Assembly (NCBI RefSeq): GCF_900109315.1
Contig: NZ_FOJC01000005.1
Span: forward strand, 62,001-126,000
DNA: 64,000 nucleotides
Source: [Haemophilus] ducreyi
GTDB taxonomy: Bacteria; Pseudomonadota; Gammaproteobacteria; Enterobacterales; Pasteurellaceae
Direction of reading: 5' to 3'
Part shown: positions 26,082 to 36,967 of the stretch, in pieces
Numbering within the stretch: position 1 is the stretch's first letter
How the letters are laid out: every line of letters begins with the position of its first letter
Notes under the pieces: model-generated
The model's input: the letters and a program-made list of their open reading frames with translations, nothing else
Told to the model about the DNA's origin: nothing
Databases searched by the model: none
Program-made: the position numbers and the translations under genes

Positions 26082-26651
26082 ATGAAAATTACAAAAAATG
26101 TTGTACCTAGTATCGCTTATCAAGTACGTACTCAAGACGGTGTATTAGTCGATGAAGCGCCTGTTAATCAGCCGTTAGAATACCTACACGGCCACAACAA
26201 TTTGGTAGAGGGCTTAGAAAAAGCACTTGAAGAAAAAGCGGTTGGTGATGTATTTGAAGTGCGGGTAAAACCAGAAGAAGGCTACGGTGAATACAACGAA
26301 AATATGGTACAACGTGTAACAAAAGATGTATTTATGGGCGTGGATGAATTAGAAGTCGGTATGCGTTTTATTGCAGACACTGATTTAGGTCCTTTACCTG
26401 TAGTGATCACCGCAGTAGAAGGCGATGAAGTGGTCGTTGATGGTAACCATATGTTAGCTGGCCAAGAATTATTATTCTCTGTTGAAGTTGTGGCTATCCG
26501 TAAAGCGACTGAAGAAGAGATTGCACACGGCCATATTCACACTGATGAACACGGCTGTTGCGGTGGACATGGTGATGAAGAAGGCGGTTGCTGTAACGAG
26601 CACGATGAACATCATAATCATGGTAACTGTGGTTGTAACGACCATCACTAA
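26082..26651 (+). CDS. slyD: FKBP-type peptidyl-prolyl isomerase SlyD
   Basis: Prolyl isomerase, chaperone and nickel-binding protein in the cytoplasm. The 189-residue protein has the FKBP core (residues 1-70: VPSIAYQVRTQDGVLVDEAP, GLEKALEEKAVGD, EEGYGEY), the insert-in-flap chaperone domain (about 70-125), and a histidine- and cysteine-rich tail from about 149 (HGHIH, HGCCGGH, GGCCNEH, HHNHGNCGC), the expected metal-binding region. AAAGGAATCTTTT precedes the ATG. Confidence 0.95.
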   Translation: MKITKNVVPSIAYQVRTQDGVLVDEAPVNQPLEYLHGHNNLVEGLEKALEEKAVGDVFEVRVKPEEGYGEYNENMVQRVTKDVFMGVDELEVGMRFIADTDLGPLPVVITAVEGDEVVVDGNHMLAGQELLFSVEVVAIRKATEEEIAHGHIHTDEHGCCGGHGDEEGGCCNEHDEHHNHGNCGCNDHH

Positions 26652-26668
26652 TTTTAGGTTTGCTCACT

Positions 26669-26700
26669 GGCACAAACATTTTTTGTTTGTGCCTTTTATT
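26669..26700 (+). terminator. Terminator after slyD
   Basis: GGCACAAAC (26669-26677) and GTTTGTGCC (26685-26693) then TTTTATT. Confidence 0.85.
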
Positions 26701-26846
26701 ATTTTTTCAACAGCAATTAATCCCTTGAAAGCTATCGCAAAAATAAGCATTATAACTAGATAAATTGAATGATTAGCGAAGCAAGCGGTCATATAAACTT
26801 AATATAATTTGCAATAAAAGAAACAAGATGATTTTGAGGTGTTTAG

Positions 26847-28181
26847 ATGGCAGAACGTAAATATTTTGGCACTGATGGCGTGCGTGGAAAAGTAGGTCAA
26901 TTTCCGATTACACCTGATTTCGCATTAAAGCTAGGTTGGGCAGCGGGTAAAATTTTAGCAACACAAGGAACCAAGCAAGTATTAATAGGGAAAGATACTC
27001 GTATTTCAGGCTATATGTTAGAATCTGCTTTAGAAGCGGGCTTAGCTGCTGCGGGTCTTTCTGCTGCGTTTGTTGGGCCAATGCCGACTCCAGCAGTAGC
27101 ATATCTGACGCGAACTTTTCGAGCGGAAGCTGGCATTGTTATCTCTGCATCGCATAATCCATATTATGATAATGGCATAAAATTCTTTTCTGCCAATGGT
27201 GAAAAATTACCAGACGAAGTCGAAGAAGCTATTGAGGCGTTGTTGGATCAACCGATGGACTATGTCGAATCCGATCAATTAGGTAAAGCCATTCGGATTA
27301 ATGATGCTGCTGGTCGTTATATCGAATTCTGCAAAGGCACTTTCCCTGCTGATGCTAGTTTAAAAGGCTATAAAATAGTAGTCGATTGTGCACACGGTGC
27401 AACTTATCATATTGCGCCGAATGTTATGCGTGAGCTAGGGGCAGAAGTAATTGAAATCGGCACCCATCCAAATGGTTTGAATATCAATGATAAATGTGGT
27501 GCTACAGATATCAGCACGTTACAACAAGCTGTTTTAGCCTCAAAGGCTGATCTTGGTGTCGCCTATGATGGTGATGGTGATCGGATTATTATGGTCGATC
27601 ATTTAGGCAATAAAGTCGATGGCGATCAAATTCTATTTATCATTGCTCGTGAAGCATTATGTTCCGGTAAATTGAAAGGCGGTGTGGTCGGCACGTTAAT
27701 GAGTAATATGGGATTAGAGATAGCATTGAAGCATTTAGCCATTCCATTTACGCGCGCTAATGTAGGTGATCGTTACGTACTAGAACAATTAAAAGAAAAA
27801 AATTGGAAGCTCGGCGGAGAAAATTCCGGGCATATCATTGTCTTAGACAAAAATACTACGGGGGACGGTATCATTGCTTCATTAGAAGTATTAGCTGCAA
27901 TGGAAGCACATAAAATGAGCTTAAATGATTTAACACACGCAGTGCCATTATTTCCACAAGTATTATTAAATGTTCGTTTTGATGGTGGTAACAATCCATT
28001 AGAAAACGCAGCCGTGAAAGCTCTTGCTAAAGATATTGAAACGCGTTTAGTTGGCAAAGGTCGTATTCTGCTACGTAAATCCGGTACAGAACCGCTAATT
28101 CGTGTAATGGTGGAATGTGAAGATGCCGTTTTAGCACAACAATATGCGGAAGAAATTGTCTCTGCAATACAACACCATTAA
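26847..28181 (+). CDS. glmM: Phosphoglucosamine mutase
   Basis: Converts glucosamine-6-phosphate to glucosamine-1-phosphate for peptidoglycan and lipopolysaccharide precursors. The 444-residue protein has FGTDGVRG at the start, the phosphoserine motif [19 protein letters not shown] (Ser near 102), the metal loop DGDGDR and the phosphate-binding [16 protein letters not shown] lies upstream of the ATG. In E. coli folP precedes it; folP is not seen here. Confidence 0.97.
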   Translation: MAERKYFGTDGVRGKVGQFPITPDFALKLGWAAGKILATQGTKQVLIGKDTRISGYMLESALEAGLAAAGLSAAFVGPMPTPAVAYLTRTFRAEAGIVISASHNPYYDNGIKFFSANGEKLPDEVEEAIEALLDQPMDYVESDQLGKAIRINDAAGRYIEFCKGTFPADASLKGYKIVVDCAHGATYHIAPNVMRELGAEVIEIGTHPNGLNINDKCGATDISTLQQAVLASKADLGVAYDGDGDRIIMVDHLGNKVDGDQILFIIAREALCSGKLKGGVVGTLMSNMGLEIALKHLAIPFTRANVGDRYVLEQLKEKNWKLGGENSGHIIVLDKNTTGDGIIASLEVLAAMEAHKMSLNDLTHAVPLFPQVLLNVRFDGGNNPLENAAVKALAKDIETRLVGKGRILLRKSGTEPLIRVMVECEDAVLAQQYAEEIVSAIQHH

Positions 28182-28298
28182 TACATTGCAAGCGGTCTGC
28201 TTTTAGCAATATGTTACGATAAAATAACCGCGTTATTGTTATGATTTAAGTATAATAAGTAACCCTAATTTAATCGCCTAGAAGTGAGAGGTTCTCTG

Positions 28299-28958
28299 AT
28301 GACTCAACAAGAAATGAAAAAAATTGCGGCCCAAGCTGCTCTTCAATTTGTTAAACCAGATACGATAATCGGTGTGGGAAGTGGTTCCACTGTCAATTGC
28401 TTTATTGATGCCCTTGCCTCAATCAAAGATGAGATTAAAGGTGCCGTAGCGGCCTCTAAAGCATCAGAGGATCGGTTGCGTGCAATGGGTATTGAGGTGT
28501 TTAACGCTAATGAAGTTGCGGGATTAGATGTATATATTGATGGTGCTGATGAAATCACGCCACAAGGTGCAATGATAAAAGGTGGCGGCGCAGCATTAAC
28601 GCGTGAAAAAATCGTCAGTTCGCTTGCTAAACAATTTATCTGTATGGTCGATAGTTCGAAACAAGTTGACGTATTAGGTTCTAGTTTTCCATTGCCGGTG
28701 GAAGTAATCCCGATGGCTCGTTCTTATGTTGCCCGCCAACTAGTTGCCTTAGGTGGATCACCCGAATATCGCGAAGGTGTTGTTACTGATAATGGCAATG
28801 TTATTTTAGATGTGCATAATTTTAATATTTATGAACCGCTTAAAATGGAACACACTATTAATAATATTGCTGGCGTAGTAACTAATGGTATCTTTGCACA
28901 ACGTTATGCCAATATCATCATTGTAGGCACAGCTGAAGGTGCAAAAATTATCAAATAG
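28299..28958 (+). CDS. rpiA: Ribose-5-phosphate isomerase A
   Basis: Interconverts ribose-5-phosphate and ribulose-5-phosphate in the pentose phosphate pathway. The 219-residue protein has [16 protein letters not shown], the YIDGADEI catalytic region and [13 protein letters not shown]. The start MTQQEMKK (28299) follows GAGAGGTTCTCTG; the in-frame start at 28284 is rejected. Length is standard. Confidence 0.97.
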   Translation: MTQQEMKKIAAQAALQFVKPDTIIGVGSGSTVNCFIDALASIKDEIKGAVAASKASEDRLRAMGIEVFNANEVAGLDVYIDGADEITPQGAMIKGGGAALTREKIVSSLAKQFICMVDSSKQVDVLGSSFPLPVEVIPMARSYVARQLVALGGSPEYREGVVTDNGNVILDVHNFNIYEPLKMEHTINNIAGVVTNGIFAQRYANIIIVGTAEGAKIIK

Positions 28959-29002
28959 TTTTCCGTTATATACACGCTAAAATAACTATAAGCATAAAAA
29001 AT

Positions 29003-29052
29003 AAAGCGGTAAATTTTTAGCAATTTTTTGCAAGAAATCCACCGCTTTTTTA
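29003..29052. terminator. Inverted repeat/terminator between rpiA and znuA
   Basis: AAAGCGGT (29003-29010) faces ACCGCTTT (29041-29048), followed by more T. The two genes converge here. The long loop makes it a modest terminator; both arms resemble uptake-sequence cores. Confidence 0.55.
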
Positions 29053-29069
29053 ATACTATTCAGAATACA

Positions 29070-29972
29070 TTATTGCGTTAAGCATTGACTAAATTCATCT
29101 GCAATCGCTTGTAAAAATTGCGGATACGCCGTTTTACTTAACTTCACTTTGGCACCTAATGGATCTAACTGCCCAACCTTAACCGCAGTACTCTTACTTA
29201 AACTATCAATCACTTTTGGCGTAAATTGAGGTTCGGCAAATAAACATTGTGCTTTATGCGCCGCAATATTTTCTTTAATCGCATTCAAGGTTTTTGCACC
29301 TGGTGCAATAGTTGGGTTAATGGTAAATGAACCTAGAGAGGTTAGCCCATATGCACGCTCAAAATAACCATACGCATCGTGGAAAGTATAATAACCTTTA
29401 TCTTTTACCGCTTGTAGCTGTTGGATTATTTCATTACTTTTATCCGCTAAATTTGCTTTGAAAGCGGCTAGATTTTCTGCAATTTTTGCTTTTTTCTCAG
29501 GTAATTGTGCGGTTAAACGTTCAGCAATCTGTTCTGCCGCAAGTTGACTCGCTTCAGGTGAAAACCAAATATGCCAGTCTTTATCGTGATGATGGCCATG
29601 AATATGCCCATGATCGTGGTCATGGTGATCCTTTTTCTTGGTCGCATCTACAATCATTTTAATGCCCGGTACATCTTCTAGGCGTAACACTTTTTCTTTT
29701 GGTAACTTATCAATACTTTTTTCTAAAAAGGCTTCTAAACTATCGCCAACCCAAACGACTAGTTGTGCTGATTTTAATTTCTCAATATCAGAAGGCTTTA
29801 AACTGTAATCGTGTGGCGAAGCTGTTACAGGTAATAGGACTTTGGTTTCAGTCACACCATCAGTAATCGCATTTGCAATGAAGCCCAACGGTTTAATTGA
29901 GGTTAATACATCCGCATTTGCGACTGTCGTTACGCCTAACATCGCAAGCGTCAACACTGTTTTCTTAAACAT
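29070..29972 (-). CDS. znuA: Periplasmic zinc-binding protein ZnuA
   Basis: Binding protein of the ZnuABC zinc importer. The 300-residue product has a signal peptide (VLTLAMLGVTTVANA), HDYSLKPSD with a zinc-ligand histidine, a histidine-rich loop (DHHDHDHGHIHGHHHDKDWH, about 115-134), the HDAYGYF ligand and LDPLGA near the C-terminus. znuB and znuC are not adjacent. No convincing Zur box was recognised in the 147-bp gap to ubiD. Confidence 0.94.
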   Translation of the reverse strand: MFKKTVLTLAMLGVTTVANADVLTSIKPLGFIANAITDGVTETKVLLPVTASPHDYSLKPSDIEKLKSAQLVVWVGDSLEAFLEKSIDKLPKEKVLRLEDVPGIKMIVDATKKKDHHDHDHGHIHGHHHDKDWHIWFSPEASQLAAEQIAERLTAQLPEKKAKIAENLAAFKANLADKSNEIIQQLQAVKDKGYYTFHDAYGYFERAYGLTSLGSFTINPTIAPGAKTLNAIKENIAAHKAQCLFAEPQFTPKVIDSLSKSTAVKVGQLDPLGAKVKLSKTAYPQFLQAIADEFSQCLTQ

Positions 29973-30119
29973 AAAAATTTCCTTCTTTAAAAATAAAGTC
30001 CACTGATTCTATCAGACTTTATCAAAACGATCACTTTATTATCATAATTTTTTTATGGGTATTTTTTACCCTCTATTTTCTATATACTAGCGATCAACTT
30101 TTTTGTTATTGTTACGCTT

Positions 30120-31583
30120 ATGAAATACCGAGATTTACGCGAATTCTTAAATTTACTTGAACAACAAGGTGAGTTAGTCAGAGTAAAACAAGAGATTGAT
30201 CCTTATTTAGAAATGGCTGAAATTGCTGATCGCACGCTACGGAAAGCGGGGCCTGCAATTCTGTTTGAAAATCCAAAAGGTTATCAAATGCCTGTTTTAT
30301 GTAATTTATTTGGCACCCCCAAACGTGTGGCACTCGGTATGGGGCAAGAAAATACTCAAGCGTTACGTGAATTAGGCAAATTACTCGCGTTTTTAAAAGA
30401 ACCAGAACCACCCAAAGGCTTTAAAGAGTTGTTAGGGCAACTGCCACAATGGAAACAAATTTTAAATATGCCGAGTAAAACTCGAGATAACGCCTCTTGC
30501 CAACAAATTGTCATTGAAGGTGATGCGGTCAATTTATATGATTTACCCATTATGCATTGTCACGAAGAAGACATTGCACCATTAATTACTTGGGGCCTCA
30601 CGATTACACAAGGTCCACACAAAAAACGGCAAAATCTAGGTATCTACCGCCAACAATTAATCGCCAAAAATAAATTAATTATGCGTTGGCTTTCACATCG
30701 TGGTGGCGCATTAGATTTTCAAGAATGGAAAGCTACGTATCCAGATAAACCCTTTCCGGTTTCTGTCGCTATTGGGGCTGATCCGGCTACTATTTTGGCA
30801 GCCGTTACGCCTATTCCTGATACATTATCTGAATATGCGTTTGCCGGCTTATTACGCGGTCATAGAACTGAAGTCATCAAGCCTATCAGCAATCCATTAG
30901 ACGTGCCTGCCAGTGCAGAGATTGTTTTAGAAGGCTATATAGATGTAAATGAAACCGCATTAGAAGGTCCTTATGGTGATCACACCGGCTATTATAATGA
31001 ACAAGAGTATTTCCCTGTCTTTACCGTTACACACATTACAATGCGAAAAGACGCCATTTATCATTCAACTTACACGGGGCGACCACCTGATGAACCGGCC
31101 GTGTTAGGGGAAGCATTAAATGAAGTTTTTATCCCCATCTTACAAAAACAATTCCCAGAAATCGTTGATTTTTATTTACCACCTGAAGGGTGTTCCTATC
31201 GTTTAGCCGTAGTAACCATTAAAAAACAATACGCAGGGCATGCTAAACGTGTAATGATGGGCATTTGGTCATTTCTTCGCCAATTTATGTACACTAAATT
31301 TGTGATTGTCTGCGATGATGATATTAATGCGCGTGATTGGAAAGATGTAATTTGGGCCATCACCACTCGTTGTGATCCTAGCCGTGACACTACCTTGATT
31401 GAAAACACGCCGATTGACTATTTGGACTTCGCTTCACCGATTGCAGGCCTAGGTTCAAAAATGGGAATTGACGCCACAAATAAATGGAATGGCGAAACAA
31501 TACGCGAATGGGGAAAACCTATTACAAAAAATCAACAAGTCGTACAACATATTGATGAACTTTGGGATCAATTAGGTTTATAA
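30120..31583 (+). CDS. ubiD: 4-hydroxy-3-polyprenylbenzoate decarboxylase UbiD
   Basis: Prenylated-FMN decarboxylase of ubiquinone synthesis, membrane-associated. The 487-residue protein begins [22 protein letters not shown] and has [25 protein letters not shown], the catalytic region [21 protein letters not shown] and [20 protein letters not shown], all typical of UbiD. The flavin prenyltransferase gene ubiX is not adjacent. A TATACT -10 (30083-30088) precedes, just after a small GGGTA/TACCC hairpin. No clear Shine-Dalgarno. Confidence 0.95.
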   Translation: MKYRDLREFLNLLEQQGELVRVKQEIDPYLEMAEIADRTLRKAGPAILFENPKGYQMPVLCNLFGTPKRVALGMGQENTQALRELGKLLAFLKEPEPPKGFKELLGQLPQWKQILNMPSKTRDNASCQQIVIEGDAVNLYDLPIMHCHEEDIAPLITWGLTITQGPHKKRQNLGIYRQQLIAKNKLIMRWLSHRGGALDFQEWKATYPDKPFPVSVAIGADPATILAAVTPIPDTLSEYAFAGLLRGHRTEVIKPISNPLDVPASAEIVLEGYIDVNETALEGPYGDHTGYYNEQEYFPVFTVTHITMRKDAIYHSTYTGRPPDEPAVLGEALNEVFIPILQKQFPEIVDFYLPPEGCSYRLAVVTIKKQYAGHAKRVMMGIWSFLRQFMYTKFVIVCDDDINARDWKDVIWAITTRCDPSRDTTLIENTPIDYLDFASPIAGLGSKMGIDATNKWNGETIREWGKPITKNQQVVQHIDELWDQLGL

Positions 31584-31605
31584 TTAGCAAACTCGCTATG
31601 GAAGT

Positions 31606-31652
31606 ATAAGCGGTGGATTTTAAACGTTTTTTATCAAAAATTTACCGCTTAT
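31606..31652 (+). terminator. Inverted repeat after ubiD
   Basis: ATAAGCGGT (31606-31614) faces ACCGCTTAT (31644-31652), followed by TGCCTTTT. A loose hairpin made of two uptake-sequence-like cores; possible terminator. Confidence 0.45.
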
Positions 31653-31732
31653 TGCCTTTTGTGATTGAACACTAGATTCACACCCACAAGGTGTGATTAT
31701 TTTTATAACCTCAGTCTCTCAAAGGAGAATAT

Positions 31733-32254
31733 ATGTTATTGGTTAATATAACCTTTGCTGTTTTTTTTATTATCCGCCTATTTAGCCTAAGTATTTCCGT
31801 TCGGAATGAAAAAGCACTCATCAGAAAAGGGGCCATACAATATGGTGCTAAAAACTCAAAATTACTTGCTATTGCCCATGTTCTGTTTTACTTTTCTGCC
31901 ATATTTGAAGCCAACTATTTAAAACATTACTGGGATAAAATCAGCTTATTAGGTGCAATAGTCATGTTCTTTGCTTATCTTGCACTTTTCTGGGTGATTA
32001 AAGAACTAAAACAAATCTGGACAGTAAAACTTTATATTCTACCGACGCATCAAATTAACACTTCCATACTTTTCAGAACGATCAGACATCCTAACTATTT
32101 TCTTAATATTATTCCCGAATTACTTGGCCTAGCACTACTCTGCCATTCTTGGTATACACTATTTGCGCTTTTCCCTATTTATTTAATGGTACTAAGCGTA
32201 CGTATTTACCAAGAAGAAAGAGCCATGAAACCGCTATTTGCCGCGACAAGATAA
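31733..32254 (+). CDS. Isoprenylcysteine carboxyl methyltransferase-like membrane protein
   Basis: Membrane protein of 173 residues with about five hydrophobic segments. It resembles the bacterial ICMT/YpbQ-like family: NEKALIRKGAIQYGAKNSKLLAIAHVLFY in the first half, then a cytoplasmic-side RTIRHPNYFLNIIPELLGLALLC and a closing YQEERAM, the RHPxY...E...EE pattern that binds SAM in such methyltransferases. Substrate unknown in bacteria. GGAGAATAT precedes the ATG. A strong terminator follows. Confidence 0.75.
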   Translation: MLLVNITFAVFFIIRLFSLSISVRNEKALIRKGAIQYGAKNSKLLAIAHVLFYFSAIFEANYLKHYWDKISLLGAIVMFFAYLALFWVIKELKQIWTVKLYILPTHQINTSILFRTIRHPNYFLNIIPELLGLALLCHSWYTLFALFPIYLMVLSVRIYQEERAMKPLFAATR

Positions 32255-32259
32255 AAATT

Positions 32260-32285
32260 AAGCCCCCATCATGTGGGGGCTTTTA
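32260..32285. terminator. Bidirectional terminator
   Basis: AAGCCCCCA (32260-32268) pairs with TGGGGGCTT (32274-32282) with a 5-nt loop; a T-run to the right and A-run to the left serve the two convergent genes. Confidence 0.9.
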
Positions 32286-33284
32286 TTATTCAACCAATTC
32301 AAACACCGGCGCTAAACCATAACCATCTTTAGGCGTACGCTGATACGCTAAATTTAATAATGAATTAACCTCATTCCACGGCACTGTTAAGCTAATTTCA
32401 CCCTCAGAAAAAGGCCCTAAAGCGTAAGGCGGATAAATAAATTTTATGCCATCATCAGTAAATAGAAAATCTTCCGCTATATAAAAATCACTTTCAAAAA
32501 TAAAAGTCGTTGGTTGTTCTGCTACTTTTGTGCTTCTCATTTGCACATAATATTTCCATAAAAGCGCTTTCAACGCTACTTGTTTTGCTTTCGCAAGTAA
32601 ATCTTCCAATAAAATAATCCGCTTATTATTAACGTCAATATTCAAATATCTCGTATAATAGTTATTATGCGCTCCGCCAGTATATTCATCATAATTTTGA
32701 CTAAAAGTAACAATATTATGCCGTTGTCCCAAATAAATTGTTTCCGCAGTGCTTGAAATACCTAAGGTCACGCCTTCTTTTAAAGTGGCTAAATTTTCTG
32801 CATAATCTCTGGCTAATACCGCATGCAAACGTGCTAATTCATCACCATCAATGTGGTTAATATCGATACTTGCAAGTTGATCAACCGGCGTTTTCGTATA
32901 ACGCATTAGAATCTGTTTCGCTAATAAATTATCTAACCAACTAAACCCTGTACTCGCCAAACTAACAAAATAATGTTGTTCTGCTGAAGAAATAGGATAT
33001 AAGGCTGATTGATTAGCATTCATCTCAAATTTAATCCTGTCCGATTTCTCAAAAAACGGATAAATTTCGACCGCTAGCGATGGCACTTCTCCCTGTTCTG
33101 TTTGCACCAAGTGTGCTTTTAACTGTCTCAACATCTGTTGTGATTCAAGTAAAGCTTGCTTTAATTCCACGACTCTCCGTTCAGACTGATGTAACTTTTC
33201 AGCTAATATAGCTTTCTTTTTATTATCACAAGCAGACAGAAATAACACACTAGCCAGCACAGCGGCTAAGGTTGATTTTTGCAT
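32286..33284 (-). CDS. Lipoprotein with DUF3298/RsiV-like domain
   Basis: Likely envelope lipoprotein of 332 residues. The signal MQKSTLAAVLASVLFLSAC ends in a lipobox (Cys19), followed by a coiled-coil-like stretch (about 25-65, KLHQSERRVVELKQALLESQQML). The C-terminal part has YDEYTGGAHNNYYTRYLNID (around 198-217) and FIYPPYALGPFSEGEISLTVPW, the pattern of DUF3298 proteins. Function unknown; in some relatives this fold binds muropeptides or lysozyme, which cannot be inferred here. Stands alone between terminator and rne leader. Confidence 0.7.
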   Translation of the reverse strand: MQKSTLAAVLASVLFLSACDNKKKAILAEKLHQSERRVVELKQALLESQQMLRQLKAHLVQTEQGEVPSLAVEIYPFFEKSDRIKFEMNANQSALYPISSAEQHYFVSLASTGFSWLDNLLAKQILMRYTKTPVDQLASIDINHIDGDELARLHAVLARDYAENLATLKEGVTLGISSTAETIYLGQRHNIVTFSQNYDEYTGGAHNNYYTRYLNIDVNNKRIILLEDLLAKAKQVALKALLWKYYVQMRSTKVAEQPTTFIFESDFYIAEDFLFTDDGIKFIYPPYALGPFSEGEISLTVPWNEVNSLLNLAYQRTPKDGYGLAPVFELVE

Positions 33285-33750
33285 AACAAACTCCTCACTG
33301 TTAACAATTCAACGGTAAAAAAAGAGCAAATCTATATCAAATTGCAATCACTTTCAACAAAATCCAACCTATGAATAAAACATATTTACCTTGCTTATTT
33401 AGTGATGAAAATGTAATAATAATGCGCTTTTTTACGCTCTTATTTATCAAGCAATTTTGCAAAAATAGCACAAAAAAGTACCGCTTGCTAAGGAGTAAAG
33501 AGATATATAACTATTTGATTCTGCAGTAAATTTGAGATAAGAAGAATTATACATAAGACAAGAATCATTGCGCCTTATACTCGCTGATTAAATAAATGCA
33601 CGACAGTCGAGAGATTGCCCAATTATCCAATAAGAAAAGGTATTCACCATAAAATAATGGATTTCCTCAAGCGTATTCCTATACCCTGAACAATAATTAT
33701 TTAATCCTACCTCAGCAGTTCAAGATAAAAATGCATAACGAGAAAACAGA
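33285..33750 (+). promoter_or_regulatory. 466-bp gap: probable long leader of rne
   Basis: No convincing gene. AT-rich, with one uptake-like site (ACCGCTTGCT near 33481) and a TATACT -10-like box at 33576-33581 that would give a leader of about 160 nt. rne mRNAs in enteric bacteria have long structured leaders used for autoregulation; I could not match their known hairpins here. A GGTAT/ATACC pairing (33639-33643 with 33681-33685) is weak. Confidence 0.4.
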
Positions 33751-36700
33751 ATGAAAAGAATGTTAATTAATGCGACTCAAAAAGAAGAGTTGCGCGTAGC
33801 GCTTGTAGATGGGCAACGTTTATTTGATTTAGATATTGAAAATCCTGGCCACGAGCAAAAAAAATCAAATATTTATAAAGGAAAAATTACTCGCGTAGAG
33901 CCAAGCCTTGAAGCAGCTTTTGTTGATTATGGATCTGAACGGCACGGCTTCCTCCCTTTAAAAGAAATTTCGCGTGAATATTTTCCTGCCGACTATGTAT
34001 TTAATGGACGCCCGAACATCAAAGACATCATCAAAGAAGGCCAAGAAGTTATTGTACAAGTCAATAAAGAGGAAAGAGGAAATAAAGGTGCTGCCTTAAC
34101 AACTTTTATTTCACTAGCGGGCAGTTACTTAGTGTTAATGCCTAATAATCCTCGTGCTGGCGGTATTTCACGCCGTATTGAAGGCGACGAACGTTTAGAA
34201 TTAAAAGAAGCATTAGATTGCCTAGACGTACCAGAAGACGTGGGATTAATAGTCCGTACTGCCGGAGTAGGCAAATCACCTGAAGAATTACAATGGGACT
34301 TAAAAGTTTTATTACACCATTGGAGTGCAATTAAACAATCTGCAGAATCTCGCCCCGCGCCTTTCCTTATTCATCAAGAAAGTGACGTAATTGTACGGGC
34401 CATCCGCGATTACCTCCGCCGAGATATTGGTGAAATTTTAATTGATAATAAAAAAATCTTTGAAAAAGCCAAAAATCATATCCGCTTAGTACGGCCTGAT
34501 TTTATCAATCGTATCCGCTTATACGAAGGTGAAGTGCCACTGTTTAGCCATTACCAAATCGAATCGCAAATTGAATCTGCTTTCCAAAGAGAAGTTCGTT
34601 TACCCTCTGGTGGCTCAATCGTAATTGACGTAACCGAAGCATTAACAGCCATTGATATTAACTCCTCACGTTCAACTCGAGGTGGTGATATTGAAGAAAC
34701 AGCGCTCAATACTAACTTAGAAGCCGCCGATGAAATTGCTCGCCAACTCCGTTTACGCGATTTAGGTGGTCTAATTGTGATTGATTTTATCGATATGACA
34801 CCGGTTCGCCATCAGCGTGAAGTAGAAAATCGTATCCGTGAAGCCACACGACAAGATCGTGCTCGTATTCAATTTGGTCGCATCTCCCGTTTTGGCTTAT
34901 TAGAAATGAGCCGCCAACGTTTAAGCCCATCATTGAGTGAAGCATCAAGCCACGTCTGCCCACGTTGTCAAGGTACCGGTAAAATTCGTGACAATGAATC
35001 AATTGCACTCTCTATTTTGCGCTTAGTTGAAGAAGAAGCCATCAAAGAAAATACTGCACAAGTCCATACGATTGTGCCAATCCAAATTGCCTCTTATTTA
35101 CTTAATGAAAAACGGGCCGCTATCTCAAGCATTGAGAAACGCCATAATGTACAAGTTGTTGTCGTACCAAATCAAAATATGGAAACCCCTCATTTCAGCG
35201 TCTATCGTTTATGCGAAAATGAACTGCTACCTACCTTAAGTTATGATTTAGCTAAACTGTATGAAATGCGTAATGAAGATAGCCCGCTCTATACACACCA
35301 AATTCCATCAGCAGAGGAAAACTTAACGACCCGTAATGAACCTGTTATTACTGTTGAATCAGTATTACAAAGCTCAGAGTTAAATATTCAAGCGGCACCT
35401 ATGCCAACCTCAGCCAATCAACCTTCATTATTAAACCGCTTAATCGCGAAAATAAAAGGTTTATTCGCTAAAACTGAAGAAAAAGTTGAAACCAAACCGA
35501 AACCTAACACACGTAACCTACGAGAACGCCGTAATCGCCGTGATCGCTCAAACCGTAATGATCGCCAAGAACGTAAACAAGCGACACTAAACCAAACGCA
35601 AGAGGACGCAAAACCTACACGTCAAGAGCGAACCGAACCGAAAAAAGCGCGTCGTCAAATTGTAGAAGAAGTTGCAGGCGTACAAGAAGCGCAACCTGAA
35701 CGCCGTGTAGCACGCGATCAACAAAGCACAGAACGTCGTCAACGCCGTGATTTACGCAAAAAAGTACGTGTAGAACCAATTACAACTGAAGAGCATGTAA
35801 TTGAAAACACACCAATACAGACCGAAGTGACTAAACCGCTTGCTGTAGCAAAAGTACAAAATAACAAAGTAGCAGAACCAGTTGTTACGCAAGCGCCAGA
35901 ACAACCACAACCGCAAGAGCTACCAACAGAAGTAAATGAAGAACGCAACGAACAACGCGAAAACAATCGCCAACGTCGCTTACCTCGCCATTTACGTGTT
36001 AGTAATCAACGCCGTCGTGAAAATAACAATCCACACACTGAAAGCCCGGTTGCGGCCATGCCACTCATTGCCGCCGTTGCTTCGCCTGAACTAGCAAGCG
36101 GTAAAATTTGGGTTAAATTTGGTACACCACCATCAACAGAACAAGCGGAAGCGAAGCCCGAAGAAAAAGCGCGTTTCCTTTCTGTCGATGAAATGCTAGA
36201 ACAACAGCAAACACAAAGTAAAGCTAGCAATACCACAACAGAAAATACCAAAGAAAAGGAAATATCCGCTGTTGCACCGCTAGGTGGTTTTGTCACTCAA
36301 CACAGTGATCGTGACTTAGTTAAAGAAAAAAATGCACGTAACCAACACCTTGTTCAACCGCATACTCAAGTTGAAGACGAGATAGTTGAAAAAGAAATAG
36401 TTGAAGAAACGATTGCAAAACATACTTCACCGTTAGGCGATTTTGTTCCACAACATACTGATCGTGATTTAGTGCAAGAAAGGCACGAACGTATGCAAAA
36501 ACGACCTATGATTGAAGCCGTTGAACCCGCTACCGAACAGCAACTAAATAAAGAAAACGAACCTACGCTACCAATATCTTCTGTAGATAATTGTGCTATT
36601 GATCGTCGTTTAGGTACATTCTCACGCGTAGAACATACACAAGCAGGAATGACTGTAGCTGCCGCTGTAACAGAAACAGCCACGATAGTTAACGTAACAG

Positions 36701-36810
36701 AATGGGCAGAATCTAAATACTATTTCCAGGGTAAAGGATTTGGTGGTCATTCAAGTGCAGAAAACCACGTTTACGCTGCGCCACAGACTACTAAAATAGC
36801 AACGGAATAG
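33751..36810 (+). CDS. rne: Ribonuclease E
   Basis: Main endoribonuclease for mRNA decay and rRNA/tRNA processing; scaffold of the degradosome on the inner membrane. Of 1019 residues, the N-terminal half (to about 510) is catalytic: S1 domain from about residue 36, DNase I-like region with VIDFIDMTP, and the zinc link CPRCQGTG. The C-terminal half is low-complexity and charged, with arginine-rich RNA-binding patches ([30 protein letters not shown]) and a conserved end [20 protein letters not shown] that fits a PNPase-binding tail. It contains two copies of a PLGxFVxQHxDRDLV segment. rraA, encoding an RNase E inhibitor, lies at 61 kb. Confidence 0.95.
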   Translation: MKRMLINATQKEELRVALVDGQRLFDLDIENPGHEQKKSNIYKGKITRVEPSLEAAFVDYGSERHGFLPLKEISREYFPADYVFNGRPNIKDIIKEGQEVIVQVNKEERGNKGAALTTFISLAGSYLVLMPNNPRAGGISRRIEGDERLELKEALDCLDVPEDVGLIVRTAGVGKSPEELQWDLKVLLHHWSAIKQSAESRPAPFLIHQESDVIVRAIRDYLRRDIGEILIDNKKIFEKAKNHIRLVRPDFINRIRLYEGEVPLFSHYQIESQIESAFQREVRLPSGGSIVIDVTEALTAIDINSSRSTRGGDIEETALNTNLEAADEIARQLRLRDLGGLIVIDFIDMTPVRHQREVENRIREATRQDRARIQFGRISRFGLLEMSRQRLSPSLSEASSHVCPRCQGTGKIRDNESIALSILRLVEEEAIKENTAQVHTIVPIQIASYLLNEKRAAISSIEKRHNVQVVVVPNQNMETPHFSVYRLCENELLPTLSYDLAKLYEMRNEDSPLYTHQIPSAEENLTTRNEPVITVESVLQSSELNIQAAPMPTSANQPSLLNRLIAKIKGLFAKTEEKVETKPKPNTRNLRERRNRRDRSNRNDRQERKQATLNQTQEDAKPTRQERTEPKKARRQIVEEVAGVQEAQPERRVARDQQSTERRQRRDLRKKVRVEPITTEEHVIENTPIQTEVTKPLAVAKVQNNKVAEPVVTQAPEQPQPQELPTEVNEERNEQRENNRQRRLPRHLRVSNQRRRENNNPHTESPVAAMPLIAAVASPELASGKIWVKFGTPPSTEQAEAKPEEKARFLSVDEMLEQQQTQSKASNTTTENTKEKEISAVAPLGGFVTQHSDRDLVKEKNARNQHLVQPHTQVEDEIVEKEIVEETIAKHTSPLGDFVPQHTDRDLVQERHERMQKRPMIEAVEPATEQQLNKENEPTLPISSVDNCAIDRRLGTFSRVEHTQAGMTVAAAVTETATIVNVTEWAESKYYFQGKGFGGHSSAENHVYAAPQTTKIATE

Positions 36811-36825
36811 CTCAAATAACTACCG

Positions 36826-36859
36826 AAAAGCCTGTTAGCATCACTAACAGGCTTTTTTA
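36826..36859 (+). terminator. Terminator after rne
   Basis: AAGCCTGTTAG and CTAACAGGCTT (36828-36838 with 36844-36854) with a 5-nt loop, then a T-run. Confidence 0.92.
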
Positions 36860-36967
36860 ATAGCTAAAACGAATAAAAATTGCAACCTTTTAAAAATTTG
36901 ATAGTCGAAATATATGAATGGCTTATAAAAGCTTAAATTTATTTATCTTACATACAAGGAAAAACAA

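Noticed and set aside
26255-26275. GAAGTGCGGGT resembling the H. influenzae uptake sequence
   Set aside because: A single imperfect match inside slyD codons; all other uptake-like sites are of the AAGCGGTC type.
29973-30119. Zur operator upstream of znuA
   Set aside because: A weak TTATTATCATAA-like stretch exists near 30040, but symmetry is too poor to call.
33371-33529. 52-codon open frame in the rne leader region
   Set aside because: No ribosome site, contains an uptake-like sequence, and the product (MNKTYLPCLFSDENV and on) resembles nothing I know; more likely leader DNA.
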